Notes under the pieces: model-generated
What the model saw: the letters and a program-made list of their open reading frames with translations, nothing else
Database searches by the model: none
Told to the model about the DNA's origin: nothing
NCBI GenBank assembly: GCA_010909725.1
Contig: JAACMV010000027.1
Span: 62,001-126,000 of the forward strand
Direction of reading: 5' to 3'
DNA length: 64,000 nucleotides
Origin: Picochlorum sp. 'celeri'
Taxonomy: Eukaryota; Chlorophyta; Trebouxiophyceae
Position numbers and translations under genes: made by a program
Part shown: piece after piece, positions 46,623 to 56,388 of the stretch
Position numbering within the stretch: the stretch's first letter is position 1
Layout: every line of letters begins with the position of its first letter

Positions 46623-48290
46623 ATGGATCCGAGCAACCACACGGAGAAGGGGGTGGAGGAGTACGAAGAGACTGGCACATATTATATCCAATACTATCAT
46701 CAGGCTGTGCCTGTGATGGTGAGCGGTGGGCCTGTGTACAGTGGTAGTAGTCCTCATGGAATGTATGGAGCCATGTACTCGAGTTATCCTCCCATGGGGT
46801 ATGTGATGGAGCAGGGGCAGGGCGGCAGTGGAGGGATGCGTGGTGCTTCTGGGGGGAGTCATGGTGGAAGGAGCAATAATAAAGGGAGGCGTGGTGCCTC
46901 TGGGAGGAGTCATGGTGCTTCTGGGAGCAATCATAAAGGGATGTGTGGTGCTCCCAGTGTTGCGAGCAGTATGCCATCATCACGGTCATCAGGATCTGCC
47001 GTTGATGTTCAGCAGCAGTCAAAGCCTGATAAGTCGGCCATTGCATCGATGATTGGGCTGTGTGTCTCGGATGAAACGTTTCGTACTCGGGAAAAGGAGT
47101 TTCAGATACCTGTGTATGAGTCGGTGTCTATGGAAGCGGCGCATGAGGAGTATGTCTCCAAAGGAAGGGGCACCGTGAGCAGTGGTGAGATTGATGTGAT
47201 GTCGAATGGGGATGTCAGTGCGATGGATCCTGATATTGTGCGGCGAGCAGCATTTGATCATGAAGGATCAAAGGCGCTACAGGCAATTATTCTGTCGCAT
47301 GGCAACACACCGGCCCCATCGATATGGGCCAGATCATCATCCCACAGAGGGATGGCACCACAGGACAAGGATGATGATGATTACCGGGCGATTGATCGTA
47401 TCTATGAGATGCTTTCGAAAGACATCATGTATCTATGCTTGGACATGTATGGGAACTATACAGTGCAGTGTTTATTGATGGAAGCATCCCCCAAGGTGGC
47501 ACAGCAGCTGGGAGATGTGATTGTGGCCAATGTGCTGCAATTCTCGTTGAACTTTTATGGTTGCCGTGTGGTTCAGTGTGCCATGAAGCATTTGTCCATG
47601 GACTACAGATCAAAGATGTGCGATGCGTTAGAACCATTTGCATTGCATTGCCTCCAGAGTCAGAATGCCAATCATGTGATTAATGCTCTGATGACATTAC
47701 CACGGCAAGACAGGCCGGCTCATGTGGGGCGAATGCACGCATCTATATGCGAGTATGCGGTGGTCTTGGCGACGCACAAGTACGGCGTGACAGTATTGAA
47801 GACGGCGTTGGAGTCGGATATCTCAAGGAATCTGTCAAAAGCAGCGACACGGCGTCTCCTTGATGTTGTAGGTGAACTTGCCTATGATGAGTATGGGAAT
47901 TATCTGGTTCAGAATTTGATACAGGCAAATATGTGGGGAGTCCGTCGCGCCGTACACGAGTTTTTATTACAATGTCCTTTGTTGACGCTGGCCTGTGACA
48001 AGTTTGGGTCCAATGTGTTTGAAACATTCCTGTTGAACAGCAAGACAGAGCAGAGCGATGCAGTGATCATTGCATTCCTTGAGCAATGCCGTACTGCAGG
48101 GAAAATTGATCAGATTGTCGTGAATATCGCCATCAATAGGTATGGTAATTATGTTGTTCAGAGAATGTTGATGATGTCATCCATTAGAGTTCGCCAGATG
48201 CTGTCAAAACATCTGGCACCCCATCGGGCCATGCTCATGGGGAGCAAGCATGGTAGACATATTGCCAAACAACTTCTCCTGGACATGTGA
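46623..48290 (+). CDS. Pumilio (PUF) RNA-binding protein
   Basis: The gene encodes 555 residues from MDPSNHTEKG. A Gly/Ser/His-rich disordered N-terminus (about 150 residues) includes a degenerate repeat GGASGGSHGGRSN. A C-terminal PUF domain (about 250-555) has seven or eight recognisable repeats with typical RNA-reading helices: LDMYGNYTVQCLL, LNFYGCRVVQCAM, SQNANHVINALM, THKYGVTVLKTAL, YDEYGNYLVQNLI, CDKFGSNVFETFL and INRYGNYVVQRML. PUF proteins bind 3' UTR motifs and usually repress or destabilise mRNAs. The repeat residues are close to canonical, so RNA binding is likely. The gene is intronless. Confidence 0.95.
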   Translation: MDPSNHTEKGVEEYEETGTYYIQYYHQAVPVMVSGGPVYSGSSPHGMYGAMYSSYPPMGYVMEQGQGGSGGMRGASGGSHGGRSNNKGRRGASGRSHGASGSNHKGMCGAPSVASSMPSSRSSGSAVDVQQQSKPDKSAIASMIGLCVSDETFRTREKEFQIPVYESVSMEAAHEEYVSKGRGTVSSGEIDVMSNGDVSAMDPDIVRRAAFDHEGSKALQAIILSHGNTPAPSIWARSSSHRGMAPQDKDDDDYRAIDRIYEMLSKDIMYLCLDMYGNYTVQCLLMEASPKVAQQLGDVIVANVLQFSLNFYGCRVVQCAMKHLSMDYRSKMCDALEPFALHCLQSQNANHVINALMTLPRQDRPAHVGRMHASICEYAVVLATHKYGVTVLKTALESDISRNLSKAATRRLLDVVGELAYDEYGNYLVQNLIQANMWGVRRAVHEFLLQCPLLTLACDKFGSNVFETFLLNSKTEQSDAVIIAFLEQCRTAGKIDQIVVNIAINRYGNYVVQRMLMMSSIRVRQMLSKHLAPHRAMLMGSKHGRHIAKQLLLDM

Positions 48291-48534
48291 TGTTGTTGTT
48301 GTTTTTGATGCATCACTATCATTATTAGTTTATTATCATCATCACAAGTGAGAAGAAGAAGACTAAGAAGAAGAAGAAGAGTGGAGCAAGAGAAGAGGAG
48401 GAGAAACAAGAACATATCAACCACTGTACACGTTCTACCCTGTCTTTACATACCATTCCTTTACATAGTACAATGTATCATCGTATATATAAATATAACT
48501 CATGTGGTTTAATCACACATGTAATGAATGTAAA

Positions 48535-49692
48535 TCAATCAACTATACTACTACGTATGGTACCTGTATACAGTGCGGAAAAAATGCTGTTTGGCAAGAG
48601 CAATCTAAACACCTGCGAGACATTATCATGAACCTCTCTCGGTATTCCCATACGCACAATATCAGGGAAGAAGAGAACATGAGCCAGACCAAATAAGATT
48701 GTCAACGTGGCCACCCTCTTGATACTGGGATGCATACGCCCTCCATACCCTTTGAGACAGTGGTAATCAAACAACAGAATGCAAGGCCCTTGTATCGTGA
48801 AGAATGCCATCCACATCCCATGCGACGATAGAGAATATCGTAAATACGCCAAAAACATCTCATGCATCATTCCACTCACAGCGAAGGCTGCCATCATGGC
48901 AATCATTCTCCTCATTCGTGGTGGTGCCTCTCCAGCTGGAGTCTTTTGCCTCTTCTTGACCAGAGACTGCTCCACAATCACATCATACACCAGATATCGA
49001 AGCGAATACCCAGTATTCAAATTCCACCGCCTCGACCAAAAATCTGTCAACGACGTGCTCTCCCATGGCTTGTCAAAGTCGACAGCAACCCGCATGGAGG
49101 TTGTCGCAGGCAGACACTGCAAGACCACAGAGCCAGCTTGCATGATGATGCTGATAAACGCATACAATCCGATACAGTCACATATCTCGCATACACATTG
49201 CATATACAGAGGCAAATCATTGTAATAATCCGTGTACAATCCATCTATTCGGCACAGAATCACCGTGACAACCAGCAAGGCCACCACCTTGCCAACCAAC
49301 CCCACCACCAGCCCTCGTGGGTGGTCGCTCAGAGATTCATGCTGTCTTGCATTCGTTCTTCTACCCTTATTATCATCCAACACTGGTATCATTGGAAGGT
49401 TATATATGAGAATATACTGCCAAATGTTCACACACGAACACAGAGGCCCGCGCTGCAAACAAAGCCCCATTGTTTTGAAATTTGCAAGCCATGTATACAA
49501 CAACAGCACAATTGCCTTATTTGTACTCGTAGTACTATCAGGTAATAGTAATGCTGGGAATAGTACGTTATAGAGACACACAAGAAGGGCGATGGCGCTG
49601 AGCAGCCCCCGAGACCCTCGTGCGTGGGCAACCCGTAGTACGACAGGTGGGACACACACTGTCGTTGCTACCAGGACAATGGATGATACCAT
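48535..49692 (-). CDS. Wax-synthase-like MBOAT acyltransferase
   Basis: The gene encodes 385 residues with about seven to nine membrane spans. The acyltransferase signatures are SLTDFWSRRWNLNTGYSLRY, as in wax synthases, and the active-site His region FAVSGMMHEMFLAY. The family transfers acyl groups to long-chain alcohols (wax esters) or related acceptors in the ER; the substrate here is uncertain. Its start codon lies only 16 nt downstream of the stop codon of the alpha/beta hydrolase on the same strand, too little for an independent promoter, so the pair may be co-transcribed. The gene is intronless. Confidence 0.83.
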   Translation of the reverse strand: MVSSIVLVATTVCVPPVVLRVAHARGSRGLLSAIALLVCLYNVLFPALLLPDSTTSTNKAIVLLLYTWLANFKTMGLCLQRGPLCSCVNIWQYILIYNLPMIPVLDDNKGRRTNARQHESLSDHPRGLVVGLVGKVVALLVVTVILCRIDGLYTDYYNDLPLYMQCVCEICDCIGLYAFISIIMQAGSVVLQCLPATTSMRVAVDFDKPWESTSLTDFWSRRWNLNTGYSLRYLVYDVIVEQSLVKKRQKTPAGEAPPRMRRMIAMMAAFAVSGMMHEMFLAYLRYSLSSHGMWMAFFTIQGPCILLFDYHCLKGYGGRMHPSIKRVATLTILFGLAHVLFFPDIVRMGIPREVHDNVSQVFRLLLPNSIFSALYTGTIRSSIVD

Positions 49693-49708
49693 GGGCTATT
49701 CTTTTAAG

Positions 49709-50509
49709 TCATGTTTGTTCAACCAACCACGCCATCAGGGTCTCCACCATGAGGGCATGATCATTTCCCCAAAAGTGATCATTGTTCTCAAACACATGGA
49801 CATGAATACCAGCGATACTGCCTGCCTCTTGTAACGAGACGGATCCATGATCCGTGTCGACATGAGATAGAAGCATTCGTTCAAGCTGCTGAATGGATGT
49901 GTACTGGTCCTGGTCCCCAACGAGGATGAGTTTCCTCTTGTCGCTGGAGAAGAGGCTGTTGCAATAGGTCCTTGTTCTCAACAAGCTCGATGCTAGCGTG
50001 CCGATCGGCACGCTAATACCAGCGTATGCTGAGACACGGACGTGTTCAATGGCTTGGGCTGCCAATGCTGCACCGAAACTGTATCCCACCAGAGCAATGT
50101 GCTTTTCTGACCCTGTATGGACCTCTTGCATCCTAGCTACCAGCCAATCAATCACATGGTGCACATCTGCCGCATCTTCTTGTCCACTTCCAAAGAGATT
50201 CCTGGCACTCATCTTGTTGCCCTCGCTGCCACCAACGCCTCGCATGTTGTAGCATAAGACTGCACCGAAATATTTCAGTGCCTGGCTCTGTCTCATAACC
50301 TCTGTGACAATGGCATCGTTCATAGACCCACCCAGCAGAGAATAGGGGTGTAGAACGACAAGGCCCATGTCTGGTTGTGTAACCGTGTCACGACTATACA
50401 GTCTGAGTCGTCCTTCCAAGCCAATCGTTGGTGTGGTATCGCGACTGACCGTCGAGTCAAAAGGAACAGAGGAGGGTTTCAAGGGGACTGGAATCACCAC
50501 GCTCTTCAT
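49709..50509 (-). CDS. Alpha/beta hydrolase
   Basis: The start at 50509 (MKSVVIPVPLK) is the first ATG; upstream in-frame codons start with TTG. The product of 266 residues has the hydrolase fold: VLHPYSLLGGSMND (oxyanion region), YNMRGVGGSEG, the nucleophile elbow GYSFGA, Asp in ILVGDQDQYT, and His in NNDHFWG. The triad is therefore complete. It resembles small esterase/lipase-like members with no assigned substrate. No targeting peptide is visible. Its stop is 16 nt before the ATG of the wax-synthase-like gene. Given that partner, a lipid ester role is plausible but is only inferred from position. Confidence 0.83.
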   Translation of the reverse strand: MKSVVIPVPLKPSSVPFDSTVSRDTTPTIGLEGRLRLYSRDTVTQPDMGLVVLHPYSLLGGSMNDAIVTEVMRQSQALKYFGAVLCYNMRGVGGSEGNKMSARNLFGSGQEDAADVHHVIDWLVARMQEVHTGSEKHIALVGYSFGAALAAQAIEHVRVSAYAGISVPIGTLASSLLRTRTYCNSLFSSDKRKLILVGDQDQYTSIQQLERMLLSHVDTDHGSVSLQEAGSIAGIHVHVFENNDHFWGNDHALMVETLMAWLVEQT

Positions 50510-50849
50510 CAGAAATACCCGTTGAGTACAATGACATACATAATTGGTATTTTTTGGCAATCCATCTGCAGCATGGATAGGTTAAAGGGACACAAGGCGT
50601 TGCATGGAGCCAGCGCGCTCTCCATAATTCAAACTGGCCCAGTGACCAATTGGCATGGATGCGCTCCTGTTTCTGCTAATTTCAATTCCATGATTAAGAA
50701 GTAATTCAATTTCCATATAGCATACAGAGAGAAAGAAGGACGATGCTGGCTGTGGAGAATAACTGTTCAACAAGAATTAGCATGGCACGATGAGACGCGT
50801 CTATGTGACACACACAGTATATATATTATATCGAGGTTAATAGATAAAC
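50510..50849. other. 340-bp divergent promoter spacer
   Basis: This stretch lies between the alpha/beta hydrolase (minus) and the PIG-W gene (plus). It ends in a TA-rich tract (TATATATTATAT) about 25 nt before the PIG-W ATG. No gene is seen. Confidence 0.5.
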
Positions 50850-52310
50850 ATGTGGATGGGTCAAAATCAGGAGGAGCAACGGGCTCGAGTGGCTGCCAAG
50901 GAAGCGTTTGTTCAGGGGTTGACTGGGTCTGGTGTGACTGAGATTGTGGTCATGACCACGCTGCCAACGGTCTTGAGTATCATCTACATGGCGATTGAAA
51001 GCATTGCTGTTCGGTGTGGATGTAGTATAGGTGATTGGAGGGTGGCGATTGTTCTGGGTATGATGGAGTATGGGGTGATGATTGTGCCAGAAATTTTGGG
51101 AATGACTGAAGCGTATGATGCGTATGCGATGCTTGTCGTGGCATCTGTGGTCGCTTTTGTATTGATAGGGTTGGGTGTAGGGAAGAAGAGGGATGCTGAG
51201 CAGTCTCAAGAGCCTCACCAGCATGGAGATATGAGGCCTCCACCATATACTGTGGCGCTGGAGGAGGGTGGTATCAAGGATGCAGTGTCCATGCATCGGG
51301 CTCAGGTCATGTTGATGACATGTCTGGCTATTCTAGGTGTAGATTTTAGAGCTTTTCCGAGAAGATTTGCAAAGACAGAGACGTATGGTACGAGCCTGAT
51401 GGATGCAGGGGTGGGGTCTATTGTTCTATGTTCATCCTTTGTGCAAGGAGTGAATCAGATGAAATCTCCGAGGTATACAGCAAAGAGGCTGAAGGATTCT
51501 TGGAGCAGTCTGTTGCGGGTTGTTGTGTTGGTCCTCTTGGGGATTGGGAAGCCCGTGGTGACATCCCTGATGGGATATCAGGTCCATGTAGGTGAGTATG
51601 GCAGGCATTGGAATTTCTTCTTGACGCTTGCTGTGCTCAGAGCCGTCATCATGAATGTACCAAGGTCGACAAGTCCTCTGGCTTTGGGGGTCACGGTGGC
51701 AGGAGCTCATCAGTATGGATTATCCAGGTTTGGATTTGGGTTGGGTGAGCTGGTCAACAGCGATGCGAGAGGCACCTCTCTTCTGCAGCAAAACAAGGAA
51801 GGAATCATATCCTTACCGGGGTATATAGCCTTACATTTCTTGGGACTTTGGTGCGCTAAAGTATTCGTGTGGATGGCATCGTTGAGGGTGAGGCGACACA
51901 TCAACGCACTTCTCCTCCTGTTTGTTGGATTCCTGTGGACCACATACTGGGCTCTTGCCATGTATGTCGAGCCCGTGTCTCGCCGATCCTGCAATGCCTC
52001 CTTCATCGCATGGATGCTCGCTATAAATGTTCAGGCGATGCTATTCAATTCCGTGTGCCTCCGATATATGCGGTCCCACACGGATATGGGATCACGGACA
52101 GTGTCAAAGCGAAGCAATGCATCACCATATCTCCCTCCTTTGCTGAATGCAGTAAACAGGGGCATGCTGTACATCTTCCTGGCTGCCAATGTGATGACTG
52201 GAGGTATCAATTCATTCGTTGATACGCTATCGACAGGGGACATCCAAGCACGGAGAATTCTTGCCATCTACATGGCTGTCATGTATGTCTTCTCAAGAAC
52301 ACTGTTTTGA
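50850..52310 (+). CDS. PIG-W/GWT1 glucosaminyl-phosphatidylinositol acyltransferase
   Basis: The gene encodes 486 residues with about 12-13 membrane spans. Family motifs are KEAFVQGLTGSGVTEI at the N-terminus, then VDFRAFPRRFAKTETYGTSL and DAGVGSIVLCSSFVQG, followed by SLLRVVVLVLLGIGKPV and GYQVHVGEYGRHWNFF. The enzyme adds palmitate to inositol of GPI precursors in the ER, an early step of GPI-anchor synthesis. The gene is intronless. It heads a run of three same-strand genes (PIG-W, IPI3, SRR1) with gaps of only 67 and 11 nt. Confidence 0.92.
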   Translation: MWMGQNQEEQRARVAAKEAFVQGLTGSGVTEIVVMTTLPTVLSIIYMAIESIAVRCGCSIGDWRVAIVLGMMEYGVMIVPEILGMTEAYDAYAMLVVASVVAFVLIGLGVGKKRDAEQSQEPHQHGDMRPPPYTVALEEGGIKDAVSMHRAQVMLMTCLAILGVDFRAFPRRFAKTETYGTSLMDAGVGSIVLCSSFVQGVNQMKSPRYTAKRLKDSWSSLLRVVVLVLLGIGKPVVTSLMGYQVHVGEYGRHWNFFLTLAVLRAVIMNVPRSTSPLALGVTVAGAHQYGLSRFGFGLGELVNSDARGTSLLQQNKEGIISLPGYIALHFLGLWCAKVFVWMASLRVRRHINALLLLFVGFLWTTYWALAMYVEPVSRRSCNASFIAWMLAINVQAMLFNSVCLRYMRSHTDMGSRTVSKRSNASPYLPPLLNAVNRGMLYIFLAANVMTGGINSFVDTLSTGDIQARRILAIYMAVMYVFSRTLF

Positions 52311-52377
52311 CAAATATTTGACCATTTCACCTGAGAATTGTATTCACATATGTTAAATTAATTAATGAAAAAGCAGT

Positions 52378-53841
52378 ATGGCTACTCAGGATGATGATAT
52401 CATCCTTGTGTTTCCAGCTGCGTCGAGTGGCATGGTCCATGCATGGTACGATCCATACTTTCTGCATCATCCTGGTATTGAGACATCTGAGTGCAATATA
52501 TATTTCATGACTGTTTCAGGGACCTTGCTACGGGCACATCGCTGTGTAGTTTTAAAGGAAACTCGAACGCTTTGAGAGCTGCATGTACAATTGGGAGGGA
52601 TTATTTCGCAAGCTGCCAGCATCAAAAGCCGATTCTACACTTTTGGGACTGGAGAAAGGTATGATGAAGATATAGGCTTTGTATTGTGCATTAAATCAGG
52701 CTGATACGTATCGTTTTGTTGTTGGTGTGTGCAGGAACAGATACTTCAGAAGAGTTTTGTTCCAGAGAAATGCTGGAGTATTGCGTGCAGCAAGGATGGG
52801 ATTCTCTGCGCTACTGGAGGTGATTCAGGAAATATTCATATATGGGATGCCAGCGTGGGCAAGCTTCTCCTGTCATGGAAGGCGCATCACAAAAGGGTGA
52901 CAACGATTGCATTCAGTGACAAAGGGACAGAGATTGTGGCTGGGAGCGAGGATAGTCTGGTCACTGTGTGGTCTGTTGCAGGTGTTCTGTCGCAACAGAG
53001 TCAACAGGGGAGTTTGCACACGTGGAGCGACCATACGATGCCGATCAGTCAGGTTTGTGTCGGGGCAGGGGTGACTGATCCATACGTGTTTGTCTGCAGT
53101 TTGGATCATACAATCTCGGTGAGGTCCCTCCTGTCAGGACGACTGTTGCAAAAGGTCACATTACCTTCTGCTTTGACGAGTATAGCTCTGGATCCATTGG
53201 AGTACTGTGCGTATGTTGGATCAAGTAGTGGGAACATTTTCAGTGTGTCTTTTATAGAAGCAGCCAGTGATGCGCAGCAGTCAAATACTCATACTAGTAG
53301 AAACATGATTAAAACATTCAAAACCCAGTGCGGTGGAGTGACCTCATTGGCGTTATCGAGAGATGGCGCAACTTTGGTTGCGGGAACAGAGGATGGATCA
53401 GTAATCACGTGGGACACTGTCACAGGTCAGCATATCCGCAAGTCTTCAATCGGTGCACCAGTCGCAACTGTTCTCGTGTTGAAGTACCCGCTCGGCATGT
53501 CGGGGCGAGGACGTGGGCAGGTGCCCGAATCAAGTCTTCGTATGATGCCTTTAGGAAACTTTGCCAAGGTTGCAGGATCCTCAGGTGTCCCGCTCAAACC
53601 ATGGCAACAAACCATGATCCTCATTGATTCTAGCAGCAGCAATAGTACCATACATAGAGTATCTGACGAGTATACAATCACATCCATGATGGAATCACAA
53701 GGCATGACGCAGCCCATGCCGGGGCAAGAGCAGGAAAATGTCCAGGAACAACTGCAGGCTCGAATCCAGGAATTAGAACGTGAGAATGCCACCCTTGTAG
53801 AACAGAAGAACAGAGCCCTGTCTCTACTTAAAAAATCATAA
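52378..53841 (+). CDS. IPI3/WDR18 WD40 protein of pre-60S processing
   Basis: Exons 52378-52445, 52520-52658 and 52735-53841 give 437 residues; introns are 74 and 76 bp. Splicing creates the first WD unit: SSGMVHAW joined to DLATGTSLCSFKG, and KPILHFWDWRK joined to EQILQ. Later units include CATGGDSGNIHIWDASVGK, VAGSEDSLVTVWSV, VCSLDHTISVRSLLSG and VAGTEDGSVITWDTVTG. The C-terminal coiled coil (LQARIQELERENATLVEQ) matches WDR18/Ipi3, which works with TEX10/Ipi1 and PELP1/Rix1 in ITS2 processing and replication licensing. Its stop is 11 nt before the SRR1 ATG. Confidence 0.9.
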
Positions 53842-53852
53842 TGTAATATATA

Positions 53853-54734
53853 ATGTCTACCAATGACGAAAACGGTGGTTGGACCACTGTCGGGTCCTCT
53901 TCTCGGAGAAATAAGAAGAAGAAGAAGAGGAACATGCACAGCATGCGGAAGCATCTCACGATGGGTACGGATCCACTGAATCATCATCGCCATTGTTATT
54001 TCTATAGGATATTATACTGCTATTATGACGCATCTGTAGAAGAAGGCGAGCAGATGGGCGGCGGGGTTGGTCGACAGAGGGTGTCAGAAGACAATGACTC
54101 TGCTCCGTCTGATCGGGTCATTGCACACTACACTGGTCTCGTTGAATCTGCCATCTCTGAAGTTCAGGATTCCATGTATTTCAAGAGTACTATTCAGGCA
54201 TTGCGTGATCACATGGTGAGTATGGATGGACACATGCAACGCATGTATGTGTGGGGACTTGGGTCAGTGGAACAGCCTGGCGCTGTTCATATTCGGTATC
54301 AGGTGGCTATGGCGGTGCTTTTACATCGCACCTTTTCACCTGAGTGTTCAGAAACGTACGACCCTGTATATTCCCGAGTTGATCGTCTCGTGCACGAGTC
54401 GTACGGGTTCCACGTGGCAGATGCATCAGATGGCAAGGTGGTTGCCACGGTGCCTACGCTCTTCTTCATGCCTCATTGCGAAGCATGCCTCACAGCGCAT
54501 CTGCTCCGAAGGAATATAGAATCTGATACGTTACATAATGTCATCATGCTAGGTAATTCTCTCAAGACATACAAGGAGCGGGGTGAGATGGGTATTCGGA
54601 GGGATGATGAACATGTGGCCTATCTGGTTGCCGCATGTGTGCCTCGTGTCAGAGAAATAGCATTGCCAGAATACGGATTCCCCGTATCAGGGGCTTTTAA
54701 TGATTTATCATTACATATGTTCAGCAAGGAATGA
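53853..54734 (+). CDS. SRR1-like protein
   Basis: The gene encodes 293 residues. A basic N-terminus with a lysine run (RRNKKKKKRN) looks nuclear. The SRR1 domain begins near residue 125: YVWGLGSVEQPGAVHIRYQ, DPVYSRVDRLVHESYGF, then the family hallmark TLFFMPHCEACLTAHLL and VIMLGNSLKTY. Arabidopsis SRR1 acts in phytochrome B signalling and the circadian clock; yeast Ber1 and animal SRR1D are relatives. An apparent splice pair inside (donor at 53965) would bring in a stop and is rejected. It starts 11 nt after the IPI3 stop codon, so the two may share a transcript. Confidence 0.88.
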   Translation: MSTNDENGGWTTVGSSSRRNKKKKKRNMHSMRKHLTMGTDPLNHHRHCYFYRILYCYYDASVEEGEQMGGGVGRQRVSEDNDSAPSDRVIAHYTGLVESAISEVQDSMYFKSTIQALRDHMVSMDGHMQRMYVWGLGSVEQPGAVHIRYQVAMAVLLHRTFSPECSETYDPVYSRVDRLVHESYGFHVADASDGKVVATVPTLFFMPHCEACLTAHLLRRNIESDTLHNVIMLGNSLKTYKERGEMGIRRDDEHVAYLVAACVPRVREIALPEYGFPVSGAFNDLSLHMFSKE

Positions 54735-54835
54735 CAAACATCTGTATATATACTTGCCTTTTTGGCAGAAGAAAATACCCTATATTTTATGATTGGATAT
54801 GAAATGAAATGAACACAAAAGTAATAGTAGTAGTA

Positions 54836-55795
54836 TCATACTATACTGACAGATTTAATCAGTTTTGAATCATCTTCATTGTTTTCATTATCATGATGAA
54901 TATTCTGGCCACTTTTGAGAATGCCTCGTGAAAGCATGGCAGGATCCTGTTGAATCTTTTTCAGCCAGCGTTGCTCTTCCAGAGCTGTAAAAGGCAAAAG
55001 AGTACAATGTGGCCACGAAAATTTCTCAGAATATTCCTTCGGGTCTGACTGTGATATGATTCGAAGTACTTGTAAGATTTGAGCCCGAGTCTGCGGAGAT
55101 GCCGTGTTCTGGCTCGCAACCCGAACATCATGCATCTTTTGGGTGTAGTGCAATGCATCGAGGGCAGTCAACCCATACAGCCTGGACAAAATGAGTGCTA
55201 CTAATGATCCAGTCCGACCATGTCCACCCCAGCAGTGTATATACAATCTCTCTCCGCGTAATATCCGTTGACAACAGTCATCTGCTAAATCTGAAATGGC
55301 ACCATCGCTAGTGACACTTCCATCTACAATTGGGAGGTGCAACAGATCCAACCTCGTCTGATGTATGTTTTTCAAATCATCGTTCCCAGCAGTATCGCCT
55401 TCTCTCGCCTTTTTCGCATCCATAATCATTCTTTGAGCATCCTTTATGTATGGCCGAAGCGTCTTGCCCATTTTCCAGGACATGTCAGAGACAGAGTTGT
55501 TATATTCTGCTTGTAAACAAACAAACGTTGTAACGCCAACCTTGAGCAGAGCCCGCAGAATCCCATGCGTCTCTTCATCACTTATAGTGGCTGGATACGC
55601 TCCAGCAAGAACCCTCCCTTGTATGATGTAGTTACTCCACGGCGTTGGCCCGCGAAAGTCAAGAGGAACACCCCCAGGATGCAGCTGAGGCAACCGCGGC
55701 AATACCTTGCTTCTATGTTCGAATGCCCCATGCATTGCACTCATATCCCCATTATTCCCATGGGGACTAATCTCGCTCGTTGTGTCATCAACCAT
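54836..55795 (-). CDS. Dual-specificity/tyrosine phosphatase
   Basis: The gene encodes 319 residues. The active-site loop HCWGGHGRTG supplies the Cys and Arg of the CX5R motif, and an upstream Asp in LPIVDGS (about residue 178) fits the general acid. Strand IIQGRVLAGAYPATISDEET and GVTTFVCLQAEY precede it as in plant and protist DSP-like enzymes. The N-terminal 40 residues are disordered and the C-terminal 45 are acidic and Asn-rich. No extra domain gives a specific substrate. The gene is intronless. It is divergent from the metallophosphoesterase gene. Confidence 0.87.
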   Translation of the reverse strand: MVDDTTSEISPHGNNGDMSAMHGAFEHRSKVLPRLPQLHPGGVPLDFRGPTPWSNYIIQGRVLAGAYPATISDEETHGILRALLKVGVTTFVCLQAEYNNSVSDMSWKMGKTLRPYIKDAQRMIMDAKKAREGDTAGNDDLKNIHQTRLDLLHLPIVDGSVTSDGAISDLADDCCQRILRGERLYIHCWGGHGRTGSLVALILSRLYGLTALDALHYTQKMHDVRVASQNTASPQTRAQILQVLRIISQSDPKEYSEKFSWPHCTLLPFTALEEQRWLKKIQQDPAMLSRGILKSGQNIHHDNENNEDDSKLIKSVSIV

Positions 55796-56388
55796 GGCTG
55801 TCTGTGTGAATCAATCAAATGTCGCAAGACTCAGCAACGCGCACCCCAGGACGGCATGGTTTCTTCTTCTTGTACCATGTAGATGGACGTTTCTGCAAAC
55901 AGATATTCAACGAAATACAATAAAATCAATTAAAAAATCATTATGTATTGAATATCAACCGAATGAATGGGTCGATCGAATGTTTGTTCAAACAATGAAG
56001 ATGCACATTCAGAGCAGACCGAGGCAGCCGTTGACTCGTGTGGTCAACGGTTGCCTCGAATCCATCAATCCACCTGGTCCTTTTTTTTAATTTTTTTTTG
56101 GCGCTCCGTTTCAGCATATGTATATATGATGATGATGATGATGCATAGGTATGAACGTAGACTATGGTCGGATTCTTTCCGAGCAATTGCTCCCTTGCAT
56201 TTCTGCATGCAAGGGAATTCCCATTCGAATGGAGGATCAGTCCTTCCTCTTGAAGAAGAAGAGAAGAAAAATCACTCCTCATGACATGGCATGAATGCTC
56301 ATTCTGTGATTCATCTGAATACAATAATAATAATAATAATAAGAGAATACGTAGATTCTTTACAAAGAAAAAGCAGTACTCGTGCGGC
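55796..56388. other. 593-bp divergent spacer
   Basis: The spacer holds short simple repeats: an ATG run near 56128 and an AAT run near 56322. Inverted GAATGCAAGGGA-like pieces occur near 56195-56215 (TTGCATTTCTGCATGCAA). No RNA gene or conserved open frame is recognised. Both flanking promoters must lie here. Confidence 0.45.

Noticed and set aside
53965..54016. Intron in the SRR1-like gene
   Set aside because: The GT-AG pair would bring in an early stop; the unspliced frame gives the complete SRR1 domain.
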